A stretch of 64,000 nucleotides of DNA from Lachnospiraceae bacterium (GCA_016284315.1 JAEEOO010000004.1:1-64000); one strand, 5' to 3'; positions 28,401-37,186 are shown, counted from the stretch's first letter. The notes: generated by a model not told the origin, from the letters alone. A program made the numbers and translations.

Positions 28401-28530
28401 TTTCTTCTTTCATCCAGACTATACTGTTGGTTCCGGAATTTCACCGGCTCGGCATCGAGAAGTCTTTTGCACCTCTCTCAGCTCGCGGACTTTACCGCCA
28501 GTGGGGAATCACACCCCGCCCTGAAGAATT
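28401..28530 (-). ncRNA. FMN riboswitch (RFN element)
   Basis: The minus strand shows the conserved RFN segments in order: CTTCAGGGC-GGGTG at the 5' end, CACTGGCGGTAA, GTCCGCGAGC, GCCGGTGAAATTCCGG, and GTATAGTCTGGATGAAAGA at the 3' end. It sits before the riboflavin transporter gene with its own terminator between. This is the standard switch for riboflavin genes; FMN binding shuts the gene off. Confidence 0.95.
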
Positions 28531-28563
28531 TTCTTTTTAGTGTTAAAGTTTTAACACAGTTCA

Positions 28564-28591
28564 ATTATATCTTATATATGTTTTTTGTCAA
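28564..28591 (-). promoter_or_regulatory. Promoter of the riboswitch-ribU transcript
   Basis: TTGACA (28586-28591) and TATAAT (28564-28569) on the minus strand, 16 bases apart, about 35 bases before the aptamer. Confidence 0.8.
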
Positions 28592-28648
28592 GTATATTTG
28601 TTCAGTTCTTTGGTTTGTCCAGCGGGGACAAACCACAAATACAAAATC

Positions 28649-29389
28649 CTAGTAGTCTGTATATTTTCTCGTATCTCCGTCTTCGATGAAGGGCGGAGGA
28701 TCCGGCATACCGGGCATTCCGATGTAGTAGCCCTGAGCAAGATCGATGCCGAACTCCTTCAGCATCTCAAATTCAATGATGGTCTCAATGCCTTCCGCAA
28801 GGACCTTAACATCACGATCCTTCAGCATTCCGACAAGAGCCTTAACAAACTCTACTCTGTTCGGATCATCAGTGAAATCATGTATTACCGCTCTTGAGAT
28901 CTTAACGATATCGGGACCATAGAAAAGTACGGAATTAACATCCGTATTAAGACCTTCTCCGAAAGCATCAAGTGCGCACATCATATCGTGCTTAAGCATG
29001 AATCTCTGCTTATCAAACCAAGCCTGCTTATTAACAAAAGGATACTCAACGATCTCAACCACAACCCTTGAAAGAACTTCTTTGCCGAAGGTATCAATGT
29101 AAGCCAGGGATTCCTCGCCTGTAAGGCACTCATTGGGAAAACTGTTGATAAACAGATAACCCGGAATGTGAAGATCCGCAAAAGTCTTTGTGGCATTAAA
29201 AAACGAATCGATCTCGATCTGGTGAGTTCCACTCATCTGGCTGCGAATGTTAATGTACTCCCTGGGATTCATGCCGTTATCAGGACGCATAAGGGCTTCG
29301 TAACCATATGTACTCTTCGTCTTTACGTTTTTAATCTCTTGAAAAACATAATTCATCGGGTAAATATATAAAGGCTTAACGACACCCAT
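28649..29389 (-). CDS. Stand-alone EAL-domain protein, degenerate
   Basis: A 246-residue cytoplasmic EAL protein with no membrane or sensor domain. The EAL motif is at 31-33, the basic stretch DIVKIS holds the conserved Lys163, AEGIET at 198-203 and AQGYYIG at 218-224 are intact. The metal-binding pair usually written DDFGTG is DAFGEG here (Asp141, Ala142), and the NLS-type Asn82 is kept. Loss of one metal-binding Asp suggests weak or no phosphodiesterase activity; it may bind c-di-GMP or a protein instead. It is followed by ribU's promoter region. Confidence 0.88.
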   Translation of the reverse strand: MGVVKPLYIYPMNYVFQEIKNVKTKSTYGYEALMRPDNGMNPREYINIRSQMSGTHQIEIDSFFNATKTFADLHIPGYLFINSFPNECLTGEESLAYIDTFGKEVLSRVVVEIVEYPFVNKQAWFDKQRFMLKHDMMCALDAFGEGLNTDVNSVLFYGPDIVKISRAVIHDFTDDPNRVEFVKALVGMLKDRDVKVLAEGIETIIEFEMLKEFGIDLAQGYYIGMPGMPDPPPFIEDGDTRKYTDY

Positions 29390-29412
29390 TATCTAATCCT
29401 TCCTTTCGGCTG

Positions 29413-30177
29413 TTATTCACTGGCTGCAGGACTCATAAGATCAAGATAAAACTGTGCAATGCTTTCAAAATAATAAGGCATGAACCAAAATAGGCCGACT
29501 ATACTGAAACCTGCCAGGAGGTACAAAGGAATAAAGGTTAATTCAAATCCCAGCAGTCTCCATCTTTGGCCATTCATCTTCTTCCATCCGGCTGCAAGAG
29601 CTTCCTCCGCAGTATACTCCGGGAAATCTGCCAGAATAAAATAAACCAACTTAAAACTCAAACTGAAAAATACAATGATCAGATTTGCTAATCCAAAAAG
29701 TGCAAGGGCTATAAAAATATATTTCAGATCTTTGGTATAGCTGTATAGCTCTACCGCAACGGAATATGGAAGTATAGCTATTGCACCGGGCAGTGCCATA
29801 ATAGCTGCCGCCTTGAAATTCTTGGATGCATCCTCTCTGAATACTGAAAAAGCATCAGAAACTGCAGGTCTGTGGCCTGCCCCCATCTTAAGGTAGTAAA
29901 AATATACTCCGATGGTAAATACGGTTATGAATAAAGAAGCTACCCAGCTGATCACCGAAGTAATAAGGATTTCAAGAACAGCCATCGCTATGGAACGATT
30001 CGCACTTTTGAGAAATGCAAGTGATATCCCCTGATTAACATTTAAGATGATCATTAAAATGACATATGTTAATCCGGCCTGAGCCGCAGAAAGCCCGACC
30101 GCTCCTTTATATTTTCCGTTTAAATGCCCTTTGGCTCTGTCCTTAAGAACTCCTGCGGGCTGATACTTTTTGTTCAT
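29413..30177 (-). CDS. DUF975-type membrane protein
   Basis: A 254-residue protein with about six membrane helices. The N-terminus (LKDRAKGHLNGKYKGAV) and the stretch YFILADFPEYTAEEALAAG-W fit the DUF975 family of Firmicutes membrane proteins, common in Lachnospiraceae. Function unknown. It precedes the EAL gene by 23 bases and may share its transcript. Confidence 0.75.
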   Translation of the reverse strand: MNKKYQPAGVLKDRAKGHLNGKYKGAVGLSAAQAGLTYVILMIILNVNQGISLAFLKSANRSIAMAVLEILITSVISWVASLFITVFTIGVYFYYLKMGAGHRPAVSDAFSVFREDASKNFKAAAIMALPGAIAILPYSVAVELYSYTKDLKYIFIALALFGLANLIIVFFSLSFKLVYFILADFPEYTAEEALAAGWKKMNGQRWRLLGFELTFIPLYLLAGFSIVGLFWFMPYYFESIAQFYLDLMSPAASE

Positions 30178-30212
30178 GACTAATTAAAACCTTTATAAAC
30201 ATATTTACGGTT

Positions 30213-30758
30213 TTACACCGCATAATCAGCGTTCATACCAACGTATTTAAGCCTGTCCGCCGACTTTAAATCTTTCTGATAAGGATTTTCCTCATTGTAA
30301 TACTTGATCTGGGTATGAGTAGTTCCGCCGGAAACATAAGTCCTTCCGCACTCCGGGCAAATTGACGTATGAATGCTGACGGAGGCATTAATGACTTTAC
30401 CGTTACCCTTTGCCGCCTTTTCATAGGCATTGACAACATGCTCCTGCTCATGGGCGCGAACTCTTGACGCAGCTGCCTGAGGGGCTATTGTCTGGGCCGA
30501 CTTAAAGGAAACCATCTCGTCGGAACCGTCCCGGTACTTGCGTTTTTTACAGGTTTCGCACTCACATGAAGGATCCCCTCCGTGGGCCTTTATTCGCATC
30601 TTCCCAGCTTCAGTCTTTTCTTCCCCCGGGTACTTGGTGTAATCCTTTTCCTGCTTGCCCACATTCCAAGGCATCTGAGCCAGTTTCTGTGTCTCAAGCA
30701 TTTTGTTTTGATATGTATTGGCAATATTCGTATTAAATGAAATACCGCTCATAGGCAT
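30213..30758 (-). CDS. SprA-like HExxH metalloprotease-type protein
   Basis: A 181-residue protein without signal peptide. HEQEH at 103-107 gives a zinc-protease HExxH motif, set in RVRAHEQEHVVNAYE, which resembles the SprA-related putative metalloprotease group. Two cysteine pairs (CECETC at 65-70 and CPECG at 134-138) suggest a second structural metal. The middle is soluble. The substrate is unknown, and the call rests mainly on the motif. It lies between two small membrane-protein genes. Confidence 0.65.
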   Translation of the reverse strand: MPMSGISFNTNIANTYQNKMLETQKLAQMPWNVGKQEKDYTKYPGEEKTEAGKMRIKAHGGDPSCECETCKKRKYRDGSDEMVSFKSAQTIAPQAAASRVRAHEQEHVVNAYEKAAKGNGKVINASVSIHTSICPECGRTYVSGGTTHTQIKYYNEENPYQKDLKSADRLKYVGMNADYAV

Positions 30759-30763
30759 TTACC

Positions 30764-31159
30764 TCATATCAGGTTGGAATAAATACTTTCTCCGCTCATC
30801 TGTTCATACAGCCTTATGTACTCGGTCCACATATCGGCAAGGGATCCGTCCATAACAAGTACCGATATCACAAGGGTCATTATAAGAAGGCTTATAACAA
30901 TAGCAACCGATCCGCATATGATAGCTGTTCTTCCCTTCTTGGGGATTCCCTTTCCTCTTCTTCCACTCATGATCGCGAAAAACAAACTTGCTGTACCCGC
31001 CATGATACCAAAGGAACTGAACATAACCGAAAACGCAAGCCCAAGGGCTACAAATCCAAGAATAAATGCAGTCTTGGCAAATGCGGTATTGGTACCCATG
31101 GGTTCGTCCGGAGTCCCGTAAAAATTATTCTGATCCTGATTAAAATTGTATCCGTCCAT
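30764..31159 (-). CDS. Small two- to three-helix membrane protein
   Basis: A 131-residue protein from the chosen start: an Asn/Gln-rich N-terminus (MDGYNFNQDQNNFYG), a hydrophobic helix pair near 28-65, a basic loop GRRGKGIPKKGR, and another helix near 78-100. The form is like DUF4190-type proteins, but I cannot assign it. A longer frame starts at 31219, but only the ATG at 31159 has an AGGAAG site at proper distance. Function unknown. Confidence 0.65.
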   Translation of the reverse strand: MDGYNFNQDQNNFYGTPDEPMGTNTAFAKTAFILGFVALGLAFSVMFSSFGIMAGTASLFFAIMSGRRGKGIPKKGRTAIICGSVAIVISLLIMTLVISVLVMDGSLADMWTEYIRLYEQMSGESIYSNLI

Positions 31160-31254
31160 TTCAAAACTTCCTGACTGTTTTAGTACTAATAATGTACCAT
31201 TTTTTAGGGGTAATATCAATTAACAAAAAGTAAAGCTTATTACCCCATTTTTGA

Positions 31255-31779
31255 TCACTTGATCTCTGATGTTACGCTGTCGAGGCTGTGATCACCGGAC
31301 AATGTTATGGTAACAGACTTTGTTACTCCGGTAATATCCACCTTCGATTCAGAGACAAGCTCACCAAGCTTATTATAGACAGCAAAATTAAACACTGTTT
31401 CTTCAATGGGCCATTCCATAGTAAGTACAATGACCTCTTCTGCTTTAACGCCGCCGGCATTTACCTGTTCATTCGTGATGGGATCGATACAAGCGACCAT
31501 TCCGATATCCACACCGGTGAGATTAACAATATAAAAACTTACATCCATGTAATCTGCATCGATAAGATCAAGAACGTTTTGTCCCTCTTCTCCGGTCTCC
31601 TTAGGCTTTTCTTCCTCAGGTTCCTGAACGTTTTCCTTATTCTCGGTTTCATCAGGCTCTGTAACCGTTGTCACGGTAGGATCATTTACAACCGGTTCAG
31701 GTTCAGGCTTTTTAGTACATCCTGCTATTAACAATCCGGTCATTAATAATGCTGTTAGCACCAAATATCTTTTTTTCAT
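31255..31779 (-). CDS. Surface lipoprotein, unknown function
   Basis: A 174-residue lipoprotein: basic start, hydrophobic core, and the lipobox LIAGC with Cys at about residue 21. Then a Pro/Glu/Thr-rich linker to about 70, and a beta-rich domain (SFYIVNLTGVDIG, VITGVTK-type strands). It would be anchored to the outer face of the membrane. AAGGGG precedes the ATG. It follows the terminator of the first large surface-protein gene and may be expressed with it or alone. Confidence 0.75.
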   Translation of the reverse strand: MKKRYLVLTALLMTGLLIAGCTKKPEPEPVVNDPTVTTVTEPDETENKENVQEPEEEKPKETGEEGQNVLDLIDADYMDVSFYIVNLTGVDIGMVACIDPITNEQVNAGGVKAEEVIVLTMEWPIEETVFNFAVYNKLGELVSESKVDITGVTKSVTITLSGDHSLDSVTSEIK

Positions 31780-31815
31780 AATATCCCCTTATGTCCTTAC
31801 ATCTTTTTAGTTAAA

Positions 31816-31845
31816 ATCAGCGGAGCCTTTTACAGCTCCGCTGAT
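31816..31845 (-). terminator. Terminator after surface protein A
   Basis: Eleven-base perfect arms ATCAGCGGAGC and GCTCCGCTGAT around an eight-base loop, followed on the minus strand by TTTTAACT. It separates the surface gene from the lipoprotein. Confidence 0.75.
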
Positions 31846-31872
31846 AATTATAACTTATTTTTTACCGAGTAA

Positions 31873-34800
31873 TCAAACTTCTTTGTTCTCTTCTTTCTTC
31901 TTCTGATTACCCTTGATGATACCGTATGTGGTTCCGCCGGTAACTGCAGCTACGATAAGGAGCCACCACCAGTTCCATCTTCTCTTGGGAGCTACTTCAT
32001 CAAGTCCCATTGAAAGGGCTGATTCCTCGTCGCCGATGTTTTCAATCTTGTTACCACCGTCTCCAAGATCGCCTGCAAGAGCTGCTTCCTCGTCACCAAT
32101 GTTCTCGGTGTTCTGGTCTTCGTCGCCTGCGTTGTTATCCTGATTGCCTGCATTTGCAGGAGCAGCGGGTGCTGCGGGAGCAGGAGCAGGTGCTGCCTGA
32201 AGTACTCCGGGTACTGCTGCAAGAGGTGCTACAGGATTTTCGATATCTGTAGTAGTTCCGGTTGTAACTACTTCTGAAGGAGTAAGTTCTGCAACCTTAG
32301 CTGAGAAGAGTGCCTCAACCTCAGCCAATCTCTTAAGGAGATCATCTCTGTCGCTCTTAGCCTTAGCCAGCTTAGCCTGTGCTGCTGCAAGGCTTGCACT
32401 GAATGCGTTAAGAGTCTTAGCGTCAACGGTAGGAAGTGCATCGATCTGGCCCTTAAGGGTTTCAATCTCAGCCTTTGCAAGTCTGATGTCTTCCTGAGCC
32501 TTGCTTGCCTTATTTGCAAGAGTTACGTACTCAGTGGCTACTGCTGCTGCTGCGTCTACCTTGCTACGGAAGTCAGCGGTTTGTGCTGCGTCATCATCCG
32601 AAAGAACCTTCTCACCCTTCTTATCGGTAGTGTAGTCAGTTCCATCCTCCTGATCAACAGTTGAAAGAAGGATCTTGTTATCGTACCAGTTGTCGTTTCT
32701 CTTCTCGGTGTAGGACTCAGAGCCTTCCTTAATGTCGCTCCATACGGCTGAAGAAATTTCAGCTGCGGTATCAACATCAACCTTCTTGAGGAGATAGTTG
32801 AGAGCCTTGTAACCATATACCTTTTCAGGATTGGTTTCAGCAATCTTTACATTGTATTTATCAGCCTGAGCCTGTACCTTGCCGTTTGCTTCAGCTGCGC
32901 TGGATGCTGCAACAGTTTCGTTAAGGGTATCTGCTTTTACGTAATATACTGTTGCCTCTCCAACATTGAGATCAAGACCTACAACATTATATACGATATA
33001 GCCCTGACTCTCGTAGTATTTCTTAATGTCAGCTTTGGTAATTACACCATTAGCATTACCGGTAATTCTCCTAATGACATCCTCTACAATTGAGTAAGGT
33101 CTTGTCTCAGTAACAACCTTGAGGTATGTTACATCTACTCCGCCATAAGCGTGAGAATCCGCAAATCCATCATCCTCTACCTCCGGTTTCTGAATATCAT
33201 AACTCAGTACCTTCTGGTCAAAGTCCACTGCGTTAGAAATAATATCTCCTACCTTAGTCAATTCGGCTTTAACATAGTAATTAAACTCTGCTACATCATT
33301 CGTTATTCCCCACGCCTCAACTTCGATCGTACCGGGGAATACGGGACAATATGTACCGGTTACAATGTAGTTGCCGGTCAATGCATCGTCAACATCAAAT
33401 CCTGCAAGAGTAGCTGTATCGCCCTTCTTGAACTCAACATCTCCGATAACGATTGACTCGTTATCGCCAAGAGCATTGATCTTTTCCTGAAGAGCCTGCT
33501 TGTAAGCATTCTGAGCAGCTGTAAGATCCGCATATTTAGCAGAAGAAGCAGCCTCGCCATCGAGTGAAGCTCCGGTATAGGTTGTTGTTGTAACATCGGC
33601 TGTTACAGTCTTAGTAACCTCTCCGGTTGTAGAATCATAATTATAATCTACATGCTCTGTTCCGATTGCTACATCAACAACTTCCTCGGTTCTCTCACCG
33701 CTAAGAAGTGCGTTAAGATCATCCTCAGATGCTTCTACCTCAGTAACCTTAGTTTCGGTTTCGCCGGTAGTAGATACGTCGAAGTATGCGTACTGCTTTA
33801 CGCCGTTTGTTTCGCCGATCTGAACATATACTCTGTTGGTGTCCTCATCGAAGTACTCACCTTCTCTTCCTATTGCATCTAAGATGTTCTGAGGAACATC
33901 CTTGCCTTCGATTGATACGTGATCAACCTTTTCAAAGATTACGATACCGGACTGAGTACCATACTGGTTCTTATCAAGAGTCTTCCAGTTGAAGCAAATA
34001 GTCTGCTGCTGTCCCTGTTTGTCGGTATATGTGCACTTACCATACTTAAGGACGTCACCGATTGTATCTCCATCAGGCTCCTGATTGTCGTATACATATA
34101 CATCCTTGCCATTAACCTTCTGGATATTTGCGGGATCATATTCCGGATTATTCTCCCAAGGGCTAACCTTAGCGTTATTTCCGCCAAGAACATCGGGTAC
34201 ATAGTAGAATCTCATAGTCGCTATAGCAAGCTGACGATAATCTGTGTACGGAACTGATTCGCCCCTGTCAACCTTATCCTGAATAGCTTTCTCAAGTGCT
34301 GCGATATATGCATATCCGGTGGAATTATACTTCTCCTTAGCTTTTTCAGCAGCGGTCTGAAGTTTTGAAGCCTCTGCTTCAAGTCTGTCAAGTTCTTCCT
34401 TAGCTGCAACTGCATCTGCTGAAGCGACACCTTCAAGTGCTGCTAATCTATTCTTAGCAGTATTAAGTTCAGTGAGTTTATTCTCATATTCTCCGCTGGC
34501 AGTCTCATAATCAGACTCATACTTAGCGAAATCTTCCTCAATCTGTTTTACTTCTGCCTCAATAGCATTTACCTTGCCATCAGCATCAGCAGCTGCTCCT
34601 CTTGCAGCAATGATAGCGCCCTCTGCGGTAGGGATTATAGTAGCGTTTCCAATCGTAACAGCTGCATCTTCAACGATCTGACGATCATCTGCAACGATTT
34701 CAACGATATCCTTCACTTCATCATCCTCAGGAATGCCAAGGAGTTCATTTGCCTTCTCTTCGAGTTTATCTGCTTCTGCGGCAGCTGTATTACCTGCGTT

Positions 34801-35388
34801 TGCATAACCGTCAGCAGAACCAACAATACCTTCTACAACGCTTGCCTGGGTATCGATAGCGCCTGTCTCTCCGGCATACTCAACAAGCTCTCCAACAACT
34901 TCAACGATGTCGGGAGTCTGATCCTCTTCAGGAACTCTTCTTTCAACTTCCTCAGCTACCACTCCGCCTGCTTCTCCTGCGGTTGCTGCCTCTAAAGCCT
35001 GTCCGGCAGGAACAGCATCTCCATCATAGAATTCATCTTCAAGGCCCTGTGTAGCACTGATAGTTCCGGGAATAATTACGCCCTTTTCTTTTCTATCAGT
35101 GGTAGGTCTGCTAAGTCCGTCACCTGTTTCAATTGCATCAACAATTGAATCTACTGCGGTATTGGTCTTAGTCTGAACTTCCTCAGTCTGCTCACCCATA
35201 AGTCTAAGAGCGGCTGTAAGCTCAGATTCTGTAGCAGCCTGTTCAGGTACCTGAGGATTCTCAGGCTCATGAGACTCGGGATTGCTTTCTTCTGCGAAAG
35301 CCCCAAGATTCATTGAACCGAATGTCATAACGGCTGAAATACCGATTGACATTGCCTGGATTATACTCTTATTAATTAACTTACTCAT
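31873..35388 (-). CDS. Large coiled-coil surface protein A of a three-member family
   Basis: A 1171-residue secreted protein. The signal peptide ends with the AFA site at residues 30-32. Acidic sequence and predicted coiled coils fill about 80-360, then a mixed beta-rich core (about 370-920) with YNYDSTTGEVTKTVTADVTT near 580-600 and RNDNWYDNKILL near 895, then a second coiled coil (about 940-1040), an Ala/Pro linker, and two ENIGDEE motifs at 1095 and 1116. It ends WNWWWLL (from 1138), a membrane helix and KKK tail. Full-length similar to the protein at 37244-40936. No enzyme motif seen; a fibre-like adhesin is inference. Confidence 0.85.
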   Translation of the reverse strand: MSKLINKSIIQAMSIGISAVMTFGSMNLGAFAEESNPESHEPENPQVPEQAATESELTAALRLMGEQTEEVQTKTNTAVDSIVDAIETGDGLSRPTTDRKEKGVIIPGTISATQGLEDEFYDGDAVPAGQALEAATAGEAGGVVAEEVERRVPEEDQTPDIVEVVGELVEYAGETGAIDTQASVVEGIVGSADGYANAGNTAAAEADKLEEKANELLGIPEDDEVKDIVEIVADDRQIVEDAAVTIGNATIIPTAEGAIIAARGAAADADGKVNAIEAEVKQIEEDFAKYESDYETASGEYENKLTELNTAKNRLAALEGVASADAVAAKEELDRLEAEASKLQTAAEKAKEKYNSTGYAYIAALEKAIQDKVDRGESVPYTDYRQLAIATMRFYYVPDVLGGNNAKVSPWENNPEYDPANIQKVNGKDVYVYDNQEPDGDTIGDVLKYGKCTYTDKQGQQQTICFNWKTLDKNQYGTQSGIVIFEKVDHVSIEGKDVPQNILDAIGREGEYFDEDTNRVYVQIGETNGVKQYAYFDVSTTGETETKVTEVEASEDDLNALLSGERTEEVVDVAIGTEHVDYNYDSTTGEVTKTVTADVTTTTYTGASLDGEAASSAKYADLTAAQNAYKQALQEKINALGDNESIVIGDVEFKKGDTATLAGFDVDDALTGNYIVTGTYCPVFPGTIEVEAWGITNDVAEFNYYVKAELTKVGDIISNAVDFDQKVLSYDIQKPEVEDDGFADSHAYGGVDVTYLKVVTETRPYSIVEDVIRRITGNANGVITKADIKKYYESQGYIVYNVVGLDLNVGEATVYYVKADTLNETVAASSAAEANGKVQAQADKYNVKIAETNPEKVYGYKALNYLLKKVDVDTAAEISSAVWSDIKEGSESYTEKRNDNWYDNKILLSTVDQEDGTDYTTDKKGEKVLSDDDAAQTADFRSKVDAAAAVATEYVTLANKASKAQEDIRLAKAEIETLKGQIDALPTVDAKTLNAFSASLAAAQAKLAKAKSDRDDLLKRLAEVEALFSAKVAELTPSEVVTTGTTTDIENPVAPLAAVPGVLQAAPAPAPAAPAAPANAGNQDNNAGDEDQNTENIGDEEAALAGDLGDGGNKIENIGDEESALSMGLDEVAPKRRWNWWWLLIVAAVTGGTTYGIIKGNQKKKEENKEV

Positions 35389-35486
35389 ATAAAAACCTCC
35401 TTTGAAAGTTCATCTATACAAAATTATGCTAATACCTTTCTTGTACTTAGATTATCGTACAATGTTTTTATATAAACAATAGCTTT

Positions 35487-35513
35487 GGGATGAACGGCTC
35501 TTTTTAGGGATGA
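35487..35513 (-). promoter_or_regulatory. Direct-repeat element upstream of surface protein A
   Basis: GGGATGA occurs twice, at 35487-35493 and 35507-35513, exactly 20 bases apart, about 100 bases before the start of the gene (plus-strand reading). The same spacing and first half-site occur upstream of the two other paralogs. It is likely a regulator site with two half-sites on one helix face. Confidence 0.55.
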
Positions 35514-35527
35514 GTTTCCAATATATA

Positions 35528-35569
35528 ACAAAAAAGGCAGGGATTTGCCTTTAGTGCATTAAAGTTTCT
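35528..35569. repeat. Left copy of a direct repeat flanking the ATPase gene
   Basis: About 40 bases matching the sequence at 37184-37230 in the same orientation: both contain GGCAGGGA, then TGCCTTTAGT, CATTAAAGTTTCT. Together with the right copy it encloses the ATPase gene and its repeat array. The left copy is also the ATPase's terminator. Confidence 0.7.
35531..35552 (-). terminator. Intrinsic terminator after the DUF234 ATPase
   Basis: Seven-base arms AAAGGCA and TGCCTTT with a six-base loop and TTTTTT on the minus strand. It shares its stem with the terminator of surface protein B. Confidence 0.6.
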
Positions 35570-35592
35570 ATAAAATTACTTTGTTTCACAAC

Positions 35593-37017
35593 TTATTGAA
35601 ACAGATCATCCATACATACTTCCTTGCCAACATAGTTGCTGTACATATTTTTCTTTAAGCCATAAGTAGTAATAAAGGTAAGTATAAGAGTCATCTTGTT
35701 TTTTGTAGAGTCTCTGAATGCGTTTACTTTATTTTTCAGCTCCATATCGTAATCTTTATCAATCTCATATTCGTTGCTTGAAAACTTTATCTCACAAAGA
35801 TTAATAACCCGATCGCGTCTTTCTATAATAAGATCTACCTGCGCTCCTTTATTGGTTTTATCTCCCTGTAGACTCCAAACCGAAATGTCCGTCAAAATTC
35901 CCGAAATTCCTAATTTATGCTTTATTTGACTAACATGATCTTTACATACCTGCTCAAAAGTTAGCCCGGCCCATGCTCTTCTTGAAGGATTATCGTTCAT
36001 GTTGCTCCAAAAATGCTCGTCCTTGCCATAATTATCTTTAATAAACTTGAAATAGAATAATGAATAGTAATCCGATAACTGATATTTGGATTCTCTTTTT
36101 TTATTCCCATAGAACTTGTTTATTCTGATAAAACCGGACTTTTCCAAATCTGATAACATTTTTGTCAATACTCCGTTAGATGCAAGTCCGGTCTTACGTA
36201 CAATTTCATCACGGCTAAGTCCACCTCTTTTCTCGCTCAGTGCATTGGCGATTTTTATATACTGTTCGCTGTTTGAAAATAAGGTATGGTATAAATGATC
36301 AAATTCATTCCATAATTCTGCTCTTCGTCCAAAGAAAATATTATCTATGTTCTCATTAAATGTCAGTTCACTATCAAGTAGCCTCAAATAAAACGGGATT
36401 CCTCCCATGATCATGTATAGCTGAACAATATCATATCTTGACCAATATATATTTCTGGATTGTAAATAGAGTTCTGTATGTTTAAGATCAAATGGTTCCA
36501 AAAATAGTCTGCATGTCTGCCTATTAAAGAAACCGCCTTTGTTCTCATCAAGTTTTTCAACCATCCAAGATGTTGCTGATCCGCATACTATAAACACAAG
36601 ATTCTTTCTCGTCGATCCCCAAGAATTCCAAAACCATTCAAAAGCATCCATAAAACCTGAATGGGGTTTATCCATCCATGGCAATTCATCAAAAAATACT
36701 ACTTGTTTTTCTTCCTTGTCATTTTCCCCAAGATAATTTCTAAGTGCAAAAAATGCCTCTGTCCAATCTTTCGGCGTATCTATTAGTCGGTGTGCCTTAT
36801 TCCCTAATTCTAACGCAAAGTTCTTAAGCTGATCTGAGTTCTTCTGATTCTCTGATCCGGTAAATTTAAATGTTAATGAGTCTCCAAAATATTCATTGAT
36901 CAGAAATGTCTTTCCTACTCTTCTTCTGCCATATACTACTATAAGCTGAGCTTCTTTTTCTTCTAATGCACGTTCTAATCTCTTTATCTCTTTATCTCGT
37001 CCAATAATATTTCCCAT
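35593..37017 (-). CDS. Archaeal-type AAA ATPase with DUF234 nuclease-like end
   Basis: A 474-residue ATPase. Walker A GRRRVGKT is at 30-37, Walker B FFDELPW near 108-114, and a winged-helix type region follows (NALSEKRGGLSRDEIVRK). The C-terminal part has QVDLII...LCEIKFSS, a pattern like a PD-(D/E)XK fold, typical of DUF234. The frame opens at a GTG at 37029, but GGAGG lies inside it, five bases before the ATG at 37017, which I take as the start. It is the only gene between surface proteins A and B. Often mobile-like in other genomes; role unknown. Confidence 0.85.
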   Translation of the reverse strand: MGNIIGRDKEIKRLERALEEKEAQLIVVYGRRRVGKTFLINEYFGDSLTFKFTGSENQKNSDQLKNFALELGNKAHRLIDTPKDWTEAFFALRNYLGENDKEEKQVVFFDELPWMDKPHSGFMDAFEWFWNSWGSTRKNLVFIVCGSATSWMVEKLDENKGGFFNRQTCRLFLEPFDLKHTELYLQSRNIYWSRYDIVQLYMIMGGIPFYLRLLDSELTFNENIDNIFFGRRAELWNEFDHLYHTLFSNSEQYIKIANALSEKRGGLSRDEIVRKTGLASNGVLTKMLSDLEKSGFIRINKFYGNKKRESKYQLSDYYSLFYFKFIKDNYGKDEHFWSNMNDNPSRRAWAGLTFEQVCKDHVSQIKHKLGISGILTDISVWSLQGDKTNKGAQVDLIIERRDRVINLCEIKFSSNEYEIDKDYDMELKNKVNAFRDSTKNKMTLILTFITTYGLKKNMYSNYVGKEVCMDDLFQ

Positions 37018-37048
37018 AGGCACCTCCACTGTTTCATGGCTATACTTT

Positions 37049-37186
37049 TATCTTTATGTCATATTTTATCAGAGATAAAGATAGATTTCAATGCATTTTT
37101 TATCTTTATCTCGACTATTTGTGAGATGTAGATAATGTTTGCGCTCATTTTTATCTTTATCTCCATATTTTTACAAGATAAAGACA
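37049..37186. repeat. Array of three palindromic units, period 51-52 bases
   Basis: TATCTTTATCTC and its reverse GAGATAAAGATA alternate six times: 37049-37060, 37072-37083, 37101-37112, 37123-37134, 37152-37163 and 37175-37186. Each pair has a 10- or 11-base gap and pairs are 17 bases apart. Copies 1, 4 and 6 have one or two changes. The array covers the ATPase promoter region, so it is likely an operator set; no CRISPR-like spacers are present. Confidence 0.8.

Noticed and set aside
35593-37017. Classic toxin-antitoxin or phage-defence system around the ATPase
   Set aside because: No second gene of the kind stands beside it; only the surface proteins and the array.
37049-37186. CRISPR array reading of the repeat cluster
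   Set aside because: Units are palindromic pairs with nearly constant short gaps and no variable spacers; no cas genes nearby.
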